DNA of 64,000 nucleotides from Lichenostomus cassidix (taxonomy: Eukaryota; Chordata; Aves; Passeriformes; Meliphagidae): NCBI GenBank assembly GCA_008360975.2, contig CM039182.1:89487405-89551404 (forward strand). Reading direction: 5' to 3'. The notes beneath the pieces are model-generated. The model saw nothing but the letters and a program-made list of their open reading frames with translations. It did no database searches and was not told the DNA's origin. A program made the position numbers and the translations under genes. Positions 49,689-61,310 of the stretch are shown here, piece after piece. Within the stretch, counting starts at the first letter, position 1; each line of letters begins with the position of its first letter.

Positions 49689-52600
49689 TTTCAAACCCCA
49701 AAGGCCCTTCCTTTTTTTACGAGAATGAAAATCTGGGGTTACTTCCAGAAACTACACAAGAAATAGATGAATAGTGCCAGATCCCACACTGGCAAGTGAA
49801 AAATGACAGCCACAAATCCTCATCCTCCAATTAGAATGATGGAGGAGTTTCAAGACAAAGAAAGAACTGGACTGAACTAACTCATACACACTGAAGGCTG
49901 GGGTGAATGAGTACTTTTTATTGTTATTTTAATGGTTTGGAGTTTTAATAACTGGAAAGAACAGTGAAAATTACAAATATGAGAAAGGACTGTATTAATA
50001 AATGACAAATGGTCTGGAAAAGAAAAAGGCAGCCTGACCACAAAGACCTTGTGCTGGTCCAGAAAGACCCAGTAGAATCTGTGATGGATCTCCCTTTGAC
50101 TTTTTTGGGACACTCACAATATTGTAAGAAACATAAAATGGAAAAGATTTTAAAACAGCCATCAACTGTGTGCTTCCGTTTCTATCATCAACATCTATTT
50201 CTCTGCACTTTATGAAATCCATTAATGTCCCAATTCTGCAAATATGTGCTTAACATTCTGCAGCTACTGAGATCTAGTGAAGTCTGAAATGCTGTATTTT
50301 CATATAAACTAAATTACTCCTCGTAAAAGAAGATCAAGACTTGCAGATATAAGATCTTTATAGCAGAAATCTTAAATAGCAACCCTTCCTTTGTAAATCT
50401 GTATTGATTCAAAGCAAAGGACTTGGATAACTCCTTCAAATTTCATTCCTACCATTTATAAGTCCTCCTTCACCCCAAGATGCATTTTATAAACAAAACA
50501 GCAATGATAAAAAATGGGTTTTGTGGGGTATTTTACATCTCTAATACCCCTCTGCCTAACTTCCAAGTGCATTTAAGGCTTACTGAGGCTTTATCTACTG
50601 CTTTGCTGGTCTTATGCACGTGGCAGCTCTCCTATTGCCTGAGCAGTAGAGTTTGGAGATAGAATGACCACTGCAGAGCTGTGACAGACAAAACACTCTT
50701 CTACAGCCACAGACCCAGAAAAATAAGAAAGTAATAGAGCTCACTGACTAGTGCCATTCCATTCATCTTCAATGTTCTGCCAGTTTTAACCAGTTGTTGT
50801 ATAGATCGGCGTAGGAATCAATCAACACATTGGCACTCCTGCAGTCTATCATCCAATTGAAAATGCTCTAGTTCAAGTGAAAGGTGTCTCAGAAATTCCT
50901 GAGTTTAAATCTAATGTGAGATCATGAAAATGTAAAATGTACCACTAAAAGTGATGATTTTTGCTAAATTTTACTTTCTTGGAAATAATTTACAAAGGAA
51001 ATCTAGAAATGCATGTTATTTTATTATATTTCGACATATTTTATTCCACCAAAATTTGTCATTATTTTACTTACATAATTTAGCAATTTACAATATACTT
51101 ATTTGTCATAAATTTTGTTTTAAAAAATTATATATCTATCCCAAACATGCCAATGATTTCATTCAAATGAAGTCAGATACTGAGAATACACCTGAATTCC
51201 AAGACAGATACGTCTGAATTATCTACTGCTTGTTCACATATTTTCTATGGCAAAGACCTCATTTTGACTGATTTCAAATCACAATAAACACTTAGCTTTT
51301 GTATAACCATAAAACAAGAACTTTTCATCTTTACATTATGTGAACCTTCCAGGAAACATAACAGATGTGCAAATACACATCTTAAAAATTGAGTTGTGTT
51401 TTTCTTTACTAAATTTTCTCTCTTTATGATATAAATATACTGTCTCATCATAGAAAAATACACATGTTGACTTTTTAAAGTCTAATCAAAACTGGTTTTT
51501 TATTATCACTTAGGCAACATAAAGCCTCATAGAACATGCTTTTTCTCTGGATGTTTTGCATGGAAAAGAACTGGAGCTTGATTATGCAAATCTGTTCCCA
51601 ATGCTACTAGGGCAAGAGCACTCCACAATTCATAACAGAGTTCTGCAACCCTATTCATCCAAAGTGAGGAAGCCACATTTGTTGAGCAAGGTAATTGTGG
51701 CTGCCTGCCTCCCAGCTGACTTCCATTCAGACCCAGACATTGCATGCCATGGACAATGACAGTGAGAAAACAGTGAGAAAAGAAAAAATTCTAACCTAGC
51801 TGTTACAAGCAGTCAATTCAGACTCAAGTCAACCTTGCTCTGACCTTAAAGAAACATTCCAGTAAATAAATGTAGAGTCTGATTCAACTCTCACTGCAGT
51901 CAGGTAAGATGCAATCTCTCAAGTCAAGGCATTTAAATGAGTGAAATGAAATACAAAGGCAAAATCAATCAGTAATGCTGTGTATAAAATCTAAAAAAAA
52001 AAAGTTTGAGACATTTCTGAGAATGGGTGCAGCAGATTCTTTTGGTTTTGTGGCATACATTAAAAGAAGAAATTCTTTAATGTGCATACTGTCACATGAC
52101 TCATTTAAGCTTGACATCTTTAGAGTTTGTAGCAAAACATGGAATTTCGTGAGAATACTACACGTTTATCTTCTGCTTGTCCTAGAAATGCTCACCCAAA
52201 CATGATCTGTGCAAATTTCAGTTTGCATGGCTGTAAACAAGCTCATGCCCTCAACAGCCTATCTCATCTGAGCATCCTTCAGCTCCTCGCAACTCCTACA
52301 CTGGAAAAAGCCTGAGTACATATTGTGCTTACAGAGTAATTATCTACCTACAGGTCAGACTGTGGGAGCAGAGTTAGGAGGAAAGCCTATCTTGAGAAAG
52401 AGAGAAAGGGAGTGTCAGAAGCCTAGCATGTGGACAGAGCAAAAGAACAGGGAGAAACATTGGTTTAGTACTCATTAGAGTTTCTTCACTGGATGAGGGC
52501 TCAGACCTTAGGACAAAGTCTGCCTGTAAGCTAGTATTTGTCAGTAGCCAGTGTCAAATACAACTACTTTTTTATAGAGGTATCATTCTTTGCTTTTATC

Positions 52601-53861
52601 TTTCTGTTGATGCTGTTGAAAACAAAACTTTTCAACCCTCATCTGTGGGCAAACCATCCCTGGTTATATACTCCATATTTACTGCACAATAAGACAAACA
52701 TGGACATGTTACTTTTCCCCATATGAATTAGCTTTTTAATATTTTCAGACCTCAAAGGCAGGTACAGAATCTCCCTGTACTGAGAACAGAGCAGTTTTTC
52801 AACTCTACCCATGAGTTGAGTTTACATGAATAGGAAGCCACATCCTTTGTATCCAGAGCAGAAGTATGGAAGATAATCAGCTCTGCTATACAGAGACTCT
52901 AAATTTATCTTGAATGCAAAACCCATTTTGATATCTTGGCATCTCATTTTTTCTCTGGAATGGGACTTCTCCTGTGGAGTAACAACTCTGATTACCATGG
53001 GAACATAAGAGCTTTAGAAAGCCTTGTGCTGGATCAGCTACTACAGGGGAGTTACTGACTGCAAAAGCAGCTCTGCTTCATAGTAGAGAAGAATCTGAAA
53101 AAAGTGTAGCTGTGACTTTTTTTTTTGGCACTGATTCTTTTTGTCTTTGCTTGTTTCTGCATTTCTTCTATTACATCAGTTCCAGAAATGCCCCAATGAC
53201 AACTCGAACGTGAGCAGCAGGAGGACAACCCTTTAAAACTGGCAGACGGGCAGCCCATGGGTCACTATCTGAGTGCTTTATAATATCCAAAAAAAAAAGA
53301 GATTTTTTTTTATTATGATTGTTTGGACCTATAACCAAACAAATAATAAATATGATATCAAATCTATATAATGGGTCCTGACTATTAATCAAGAGACAAT
53401 TAGAATATTCACTATACTTGTGAGAAAATGCTCTCTTGATAATTATGATATTTTTTCCATGGTAATAAATAATACAAAAAAAAATTGGAAACCACTGTTT
53501 TCCATGTGCTTCCAGGTGTGTATAACACGGAGAAAATATTACACAGATCTCTGGTCGTGCAAGTGTAATTCTTTATCTGTCTTCCCAGAACCATAAAAAT
53601 GATGTAGTTCATCAAAGTATATGAGTAAACAAAGGAGCTCTTCCACATCATTGGCAAACAACATGTCAGAAATAATCTTTATTGATTAGAAACACTTGGA
53701 TAACAGAGGAAGTCAGAGAAGGGTGTCATTGTAAAGGCATGTTTAAGTGTTGTAAACATCTCTGAAAACACCAGTCCTTGATTCTCATCCTGTACCACAT
53801 TCTTATTTTCATGTGAAGTCTCAGATAATTATCATAAGAATTTAACAAAATGTTTTAAAAG
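49689..53861. other. AT-rich non-coding stretch
   Basis: No gene recognised. Short A- and T-runs lie near 51992-52002, 53118-53127 and 53290-53310. A segment near 52998-53040 (GGAACATAAGAGC and then GCTGGATCAG) faintly resembles an old amniote interspersed repeat but is too weak to call. Confidence 0.55.
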
Positions 53862-53895
53862 CTGGTGTACTAGGTCAGACCGAAGGCACCAATTA
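53862..53895 (+). mobile_element. Possible remnant of an ancient amniote LINE/SINE-type repeat
   Basis: TACTAGGTCAGACCGAAGGC resembles a block (a TACTGGGTCAGACC-type motif) that I remember from old interspersed repeats common in reptiles and present as relics in birds. Only about 30 bases match convincingly, the boundaries are unclear and no coding sequence is kept. Confidence 0.4.
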
Positions 53896-56800
53896 TATCT
53901 GCTTTCTCCCAGAAGGAGAAATGAAGGCTTAAGCACAACCGAATAGTGACTGCACAGAGGTATTTCCCACAAATACCATTCCAGCTTTGAACAATTTGCA
54001 ACATAGGCCTTCTGAAGCAGAGGTAGTATCTTTGTGCTTTACAATCTTTTTCATTTTTATTCACTCAGCTGTTTACCTCTTCAATTCATGTAAACATTTT
54101 AGCACTGATAGCATTCTTATGTTGACGCTCCCTAGACTAGATAGGTTGTGACAATATCATGAACATTTGCACCATTTGTTTTGAAGAGGTCACAAACTGT
54201 TTTATGCTGACAGACCTTAGATCTTGTACAGGAAGACTAAGCAAATAACCAAGCCTTATTCCCCTTCTCCATGGTTTCACAGATGCCCATTATATACTCT
54301 TGCAAACTTCCTCCATTTCTCTGAGCTGAAGAGTCACTCTGAATTAAGCTGTTCCTTGGGAAGAGATACCCTATGCATTTGATCTTCTCCAAAATGAGGA
54401 GTGACAGAACGAAGCTGACTGTTCACAGTGTTCAAGACACAGGGCATCTACATGTGTATTTACAAAATGAAGCAATGTTTTGTGGTTTATCTTGTGTTCT
54501 CTTTCTGGTAATCCCTTACATTTGATTAGAACTCATTGAACTACTGAGCACTGAGCAGACTTTTCACAGAACTAGGTCTTAAATTCAAGATCTTCTAGAG
54601 TGGTAATGGTCATCCCAGAGCTGAGAATCACACTGTATGTAACATCAGGACTTTTCACACTGTCAGTTTTCTCTGAAGAGTGAGCAAGAGTGATAACATT
54701 ATCACAAAACATTCTTTCACATCACTTAAATTATTCCAATGGCTTCTGGAGGATATCCACATCTTTAATTCATTTATATTCTAAGGCATAACTCATCTTC
54801 ATAAATCTGCACCTGATATCCTTAATGCATTTTGGAACTGGCTTTGGTTTGTAGGAGTTGTGAGGTGGATAGAAATTTAATTTGGTATTCCAGTCAAGGG
54901 TAAAAAAAGTGAATACAGGAGGATGAGATTCAGGCCTTTCTCAGAAGAGAGAAGAGTGTGGTAGCATGTGTAATGAGAAGACAGAATGTCTTCTGAGTAT
55001 TACCATTAGTTATGGAGCACTTATGAACAAGATCTGCTTTTCAAGTAAACAAACCTAGAGACCAAACAAGAAAAGAATTGTGGACAGTCTATATGTGGAA
55101 TCTTAGCCTGATGGGTTCTTTGCTAAAGTCTAAATAAATTTTGCGGTACTTAGAAATTATTTCCCTGCATCAGCCACGCTTTATAAGAGTAATACCTATA
55201 GGAGAGCACCCAGATGGCAAATAAACTAGATTGGGTCTTTGCCAACATTATTGTTTAGAAATTCTCATTTTGGGGAAAATATGTTGAACATTTGATAGTG
55301 CTTATGTGCATCACATACCTGGGGGTTGTGTATGTACTGTCATGTTAAGATACAGGACAGAAAGCATTTGCCTGTGTTAAATGTATCATTTAACTTTATT
55401 CACCTGCACTCTGCCCACACCATGCAGAACTTTTTCCCTGCTATTCCAGCACCCTCTGAACAGTTTCAAACCCCTATGATTTTCAGAAAAATGTCTCAGG
55501 TGAAAAATGCAAGCATCCTCAAAAGATCTCTGAAATAATGACAATATCAAGGAAAGGTAAAATTAAAAGATTTATTCCTTGGTTCCTGGATGAGAAGAAT
55601 TTCTGAAGAGTTAATTGTAAGCATTCAAAAACCTTTACAAAACATTGCTGCAATAGATAGCACAGAGTACACAACTCCGTTCAGGTTCATTCATTGCTCA
55701 AGAAGTGGGGAGGAATGTGCTAAGGATATGACTGTATTTTTCCTGGTCCTAGAATAATTATTGTAGCTGATAATAACTCTTTATTATAATTGCACCTGAG
55801 TAATTATCGAGGTCACAGACACATTGAGTGAGGCACTGTATAAACACAGGGAAGCTGCCCCTGTTTTAAACAGCTTACAATTAAATTAAACAAGATGTAT
55901 GAAAATGACAGGCAGGAATAAAATTCACATACTGAATAGCGTGATTGCAACAAATGTCAACCCATGACTGCTTTTCTTGGGGTGAATGGGAGGCTATTAA
56001 GCATGGGCATAGCACATGAAAAGAATGGAGCCACCAGAAAGGATAGGATCACAAGTGACTGAATGACATGAAATGGTTAGAAATAAATTTAGGGAAGGGC
56101 AGGGGCACATACTGTCACATGACAGGCTGTTTGAGCATGTCCAGCCTGGCACAGACACACTGCCTCACACTCAAAGGGCTCTTACAGCTTCTTTGGGTTA
56201 TCCCCACAGGTGAGAGTCAGTCATGCCTTCCAGCAGATACAGAAAGGATGGGAAAATATGAGCAAGGGACTGGAATCCATGGGAAGCATGCATTCATGCC
56301 ACCTGAACCTGCCATATCCTGCCTTCACTAGGGTCCACTGCCATTTCCATCTCCTTTCTCAGAGGCCAAGCATGCCCCAAACAAAGGTGCAGTGTCCTTG
56401 AGCACAGAAGAGGCTAGGGTAATTGCTCCATATTTTTTCAGTTGTGTCCATAGAAGGTCAGAAATGTACTAAGTAACCTGAGGCACGCTGTTCCAATAAT
56501 GCTACTCCACCAAGGCTGTCCTTGAGAAAGTCAGCAAAAATGGCCCAGCTGGCCCCATCTCCAGCATGCAGTGATGTTTATAGCATGGACAGAGACATTT
56601 TTAGTGTGAGCCAAGTGCCAAGTCTGCATCTTGGCCGAGTTCCTGAAAGAAAATTTCCCAGATCAAACTTCTGACCTTGAGAAGCCAAGCCTATAACAAA
56701 TCCATGAGATTGAATCTAATCCTTCCAGGGTCATGGGCTTTGCAATGTCTGAGATATACCAGCTTCACACGGAAGGATTTTGAATCTCTTGTATTGCAAG

Positions 56801-57557
56801 GATAGTTGTGCAACCAAAAAAGCTCCAGTGTTGTTCAGTTTTTATCTGGTTTGGGAATGTTCTTATGCAGACTGCTGCTCAGATACACAGATGCAGTCAG
56901 GCCAGCATCTAAGCAGGCACTAACACCACCCTGTAGGGCAGCTGGCAGGAGGTAGGGCAGGTTCAAGTAATCATGCATCAGAAATGTGGACTGGGGCCTA
57001 AGCAAGTGAACATTATCTACCTTCACAGACAAAGACAATTTTAATTGCCAGGCAACATCAGTCACAATGACCAGCTGTTGGTGCTAGAGCAGGAACTTCA
57101 GTGGTGCAAAATGTGTACAAAATGGAATTAGCTTAGCTGGGGAAGGAGAAGTGGCCTTTCCAGCAGTTTTCCATTTCTCACAATATGTGGCTGCAGCCGG
57201 CTTCTGCTTCAAGCAGGTGCAAGTGCCTTTCCAAGGAACATTCTTCTGGGACCTCTAGGTGGAACATCTACTTTTATACATCTTGGTTACCACACAGTCA
57301 AGTCTTAAGAAAAGTAAAACCATAGGTTATGCTAAGATGTAGATATTTAAAATTATTGATTTTTCACTTATTTTGTAAATCAAAACACAACACTTTTGGC
57401 TTTTTGGCCCATAAAATAAACAAATTACGTTTGGGGTTTTTTAACAGCAGACAAAAAATATTTTTCTGAAGTGTAAAAATAATTTTTGTTCAACAGTCAT
57501 TAAACATGAAAGTTAAATTAATTTTTCATATCCCTCAATATAAGATGAATGCCATAA

Positions 57558-57600
57558 AATAATAATAATAATAATAATAGTAAATAATAACAATAATATT
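57558..57600 (+). repeat. AAT trinucleotide microsatellite
   Basis: Seven exact AAT units at 57558-57578, followed by a degenerate continuation with G and C interruptions to 57600. Confidence 0.95.
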
Positions 57601-58639
57601 ATCATCTCAGTATTCAGATGTCTTCCTAAAGTTGTGAAAAAATCCATTATTTTTCTCACTCAAGATGCAAAAAAATGGTTTCTTTGTGGTTTTGGGATTT
57701 TGTTTAGTTGCTTTTTTTCATTGAAATATTTAGTTTTAAGTGGCACTGAGTTTAGCTTTACGTATTCAACAAACATTTATTGGTTTTGTGAAAACTGCAA
57801 TTCTCGGCATATTTTCTTCAATTAGATCAACCATAAACACATGTTATGTGGGTGTGCAGTTATTTGGTTCATTTGTAAACATAGGTAATAAAATGTCTGT
57901 ATTGCAATACCTCTGTGTGCAGAGTATTCATGTTATTTCTTCCACTGGAGTTTGCTCATTAATCATGGTGACAGCTGATACTTTTTTCACTGACATGAGA
58001 TATACAATTGTTAAAAAATTTGTTAGAAAGCTTAATATTGTCATTTATGATATCTGCAAAATAGAGAGAACCTTCATGAGAAAACTAATATGACAAATAT
58101 TGATACCAGTGGTAGACGTCTTTTGTCTCACAAGCAGAGACCTCTTTGAAAGGCACTAAGGTGTTAAATGTGAAGACAACAGACTTTTAAATGCAAAATG
58201 CATGTGTGCTCAAGAAATTCTTCACACAGAAACTCAAAATTATTTAAATGACACTAGATATCCTAAAGGGTGTGAAGGAGCAAAAGTTCTATTCTAAATG
58301 GGATAACATATGTATACAAACCTGTAATAATTAATTTAACCAAATATGCTATGTCTTAGGAAAAAACAATTAGAATCAAACTATCAGCTGACATCTGGAG
58401 GGATGAGGGCGTAAACTGTGATCTGGTAAGGACATACCACTCTTGTAAAACAGCCATAAAAACCATGGCTGAAAATAGATAAAACTTCAGAGCTCCCCAG
58501 CTAGACAGCAGGAAACAACCATAAAGGATAAACTCTCAGATTAACCAAGTTTAGATTTCACTTTGACAGGATCCTCTATATTAAACGTGTTGTATAATAG
58601 TGCTACAAGAAGAAGAATGATAAAACATTCAGCTGGTGG

Positions 58640-58660
58640 AGCTCCATTGACCATGGAGCT
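58640..58660. repeat. Inverted repeat, 8-bp arms, 5-nt loop
   Basis: AGCTCCAT at 58640-58647, loop TGACC, then ATGGAGCT at 58653-58660. Overlapping AGCTGGTG direct repeats flank it (58631 and 58657). Confidence 0.85.
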
Positions 58661-60702
58661 GGTGACGTCCTCCAGTGACCTGAGGTGGATGAATACCAAG
58701 AAAAGTTTATGAAAAAAAGTTGAATGACTCTAAGAGAACAAAAGTAAACTGTCAAAGGAAGCCTCTGGGTAAAATTTGGAAAAGTCCTAATTTCTGTATG
58801 AGAAGTGGAGAAAGAAAAACAAAAACAGCTTCTTCTCTTTTTCTGTCAAGCTCTTGTCACAGATAGACTTGGCCACTCTAGAAAGATTTCAGCCTTCCCT
58901 GGCTGTTTCTGTTCCTGTGTGACAATGTATTGGGATCAGAATCAATTTCCTTGGATGCTTATAATTAAATTCAAACTGTTAACAACTCTCCAGATAACAT
59001 TTTCTTTATTTTAAATGTATCTTGAGGTGTTGCTCTATGAGGATTGTCAGGAATGCCTGGGTAATTTAATACTAGATGTACTTCCCATCTTCAAAAGTGT
59101 CACCAGGAAGTTTCTCCTCTTGGAGAAAAGACTGTTTTAATGCATCATGAGCACAGGAGGAGAGAAAGTGCCTGTTAAAGGAGCCAAGAACCCCATAATA
59201 TGCATACTCAGAAAACTCAGAGATTGTGAGAGTGTGAGCTTTAGTGATATGGCAAGCAAATTTTTTGTTATCAATTTCCTTTAGTTAAGACAATAGAAAG
59301 TCCTTTTGTGGATACTGCCTTTCATTTCTTGCTTTTTTTGCCAAGAAGATTCATGTGTGTAAAGAAAACTTTGGCAAGAAGCTAAGGAGACACACATTTC
59401 CTGAAAGTAAAACATATCTTATTGAAGTTGCTAAAAGATTCAGAGTAGAATTTTGTCCTTGAATATCTAAGCCACTGCTGTTTACTTTAATGGCAGGTAT
59501 GTGCCATATTCCAGTGATCAACCTTGGCATTTGCAGAGAACTCCAGCTAGGAAACCAAATGCTTATTTCATAGATATGCTGCACTTGCTATTGTTGGAGA
59601 GATGTAAACACCAGCAGATCATACAGGCTCTTTCCATTCTGCTTATTTTAGAGGTATAACTGGTTTACGACATTCTTGAAGAAACCTCACTTCCTGTATT
59701 AAACTCTGTGAGCACCAGTTCTTACACCAAAAACTCTGTGAATATCCCATCATCTTTTTCAGGATGATAGACTGACTGTCAGAACACACTTTTAGATTCC
59801 TAGCACAAAATTCAGATGCACCATGTTCTTCAAACATGAGGTGACTGGAAGAAGAATCAAATGGAAGGCTTAGGAAAGTCTCTGAAATTAGTTCTGGATT
59901 AATCTTGGGGGGGTTTTGTGAAAGCCCAAGGTATCACTCTAGGTTATTTATTTTGTCATTAAAATTCCGGATGCATTCATCCCTCTTTATTTCATATTGG
60001 TTTAAAACAGCTAAAATCAAATACCTTTTTGGTTTTATCAAATTCCATAGTCCATCAAGTTAATATATTAATTTGTCATAGGACGTAGAATATGTGTAGT
60101 TATGTGGGAAGAGTGTAGGTACAACCAATTCATTTTTGAAGGAGAAAGGCTTCATTCCCTGGAGATAGCATAGCAGGTATTTTGCAAGTGGAGGCATACT
60201 ATTACTTAAATCCTCAAATACTTTTGTCTATTGTCTTCAAAAGTAGAACATGCATTAGCCCATATTAATTCAACCTCACTGTGGCCCACAGCAACATATC
60301 ACTGTCCTTAATCTTTATAAATGGCTTTTGCACTCTGCACCATCAAAAAACTTTCTTTTTGCTGATCAATACAAAGTGTATTTGAAAAGAGCATTATCTG
60401 CCTTTGAAAGAGCCTTCTGCACAATCAATGGTCTTCAGAAGCAGATGCTGATCAAGCAAGCATAGGCAACATTGTAGAAAGCTAGTAAATATTGATCCCA
60501 ATTCAGAAAAGGAAATTGCCTTGTAGTTGCAGTGTCTGACTTCATTTAGCTCATGAGTTTACTAAAGGTCTGATTGGCTGATCTGGTAAACACTATAGTG
60601 CATCATCACTGATCTCTGTGCTTGCACAGACAACACACCAGTTTTCCATGGTCACATTGTGAGATAAAACTACAGTTAAAAACTATTTCAAAAATGCTGG
60701 GG

Positions 60703-60730
60703 TTTTTTTTGTTTTTTTGGTTTTTTTTTT
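60703..60730 (-). repeat. T-rich low-complexity tract
   Basis: T8, G, T7, GG, T10. It may be slippage or a broken minus-strand poly-A tail; no donor sequence is recognised. Confidence 0.9.
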
Positions 60731-61280
60731 AGAAAGACATGAGTAGTACTAATTGTTCACATGATTTCGCAGTGGATTGAAGCAAGCAATACAAAAGCTC
60801 TGACAATGGCAACTTTTATGAGTTTGCACTTCTTAATTAAAAAAACCCAAAACATAATATTCAAAATAATGTTTGGTCATTTTTACACATCAGAGAACCA
60901 CCTGAACTCAATCGGTTTGACAACATTACAGACTCAATTTCTTTGTTTCCTAGGATTTTATTAACAGAGCCTGGCATTTCTGAGAGCAGAAACAGCATTT
61001 CATGGTAGGCCTAGATCCAGCCAGTACTACTCCACCAGTGTGGACAGAGGAAAGATGCAAGGGAACCTCAGCAGATGATCTAAAGTTCCATGCAATGTAT
61101 TACAATAAAACTTGAATTATTCTAGATTTATTATGTTGTTTATAACAGAAATCTTGTTTAGTACTTCGAAATTGTGAGAGTCACATAATTAGCTGTCAGA
61201 AAAGTGCACTGATCGTCATTCTGCAAAAGATATTTTAGCTTACAGCACTGTATAAATCACAGCAGGTGACGGTCATATCC

Positions 61281-61310
61281 TGTGTCACTGAAGTCAATAG
61301 GACTTAATTG
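61281..61310. mobile_element. Possible relic of an ancient amniote repeat
   Basis: TCACTGAAGTCAATAGGACT resembles the ACTGAAGTCAATGGGA-type motif found in many copies in reptile and bird genomes. The match is short and has no clear edges. Confidence 0.3.

Noticed and set aside
52998..53040. GGAACATAAGAGC ... GCTGGATCAG as an ancient repeat
   Set aside because: The similarity is split by an apparent insertion and is too short; left as a note only.
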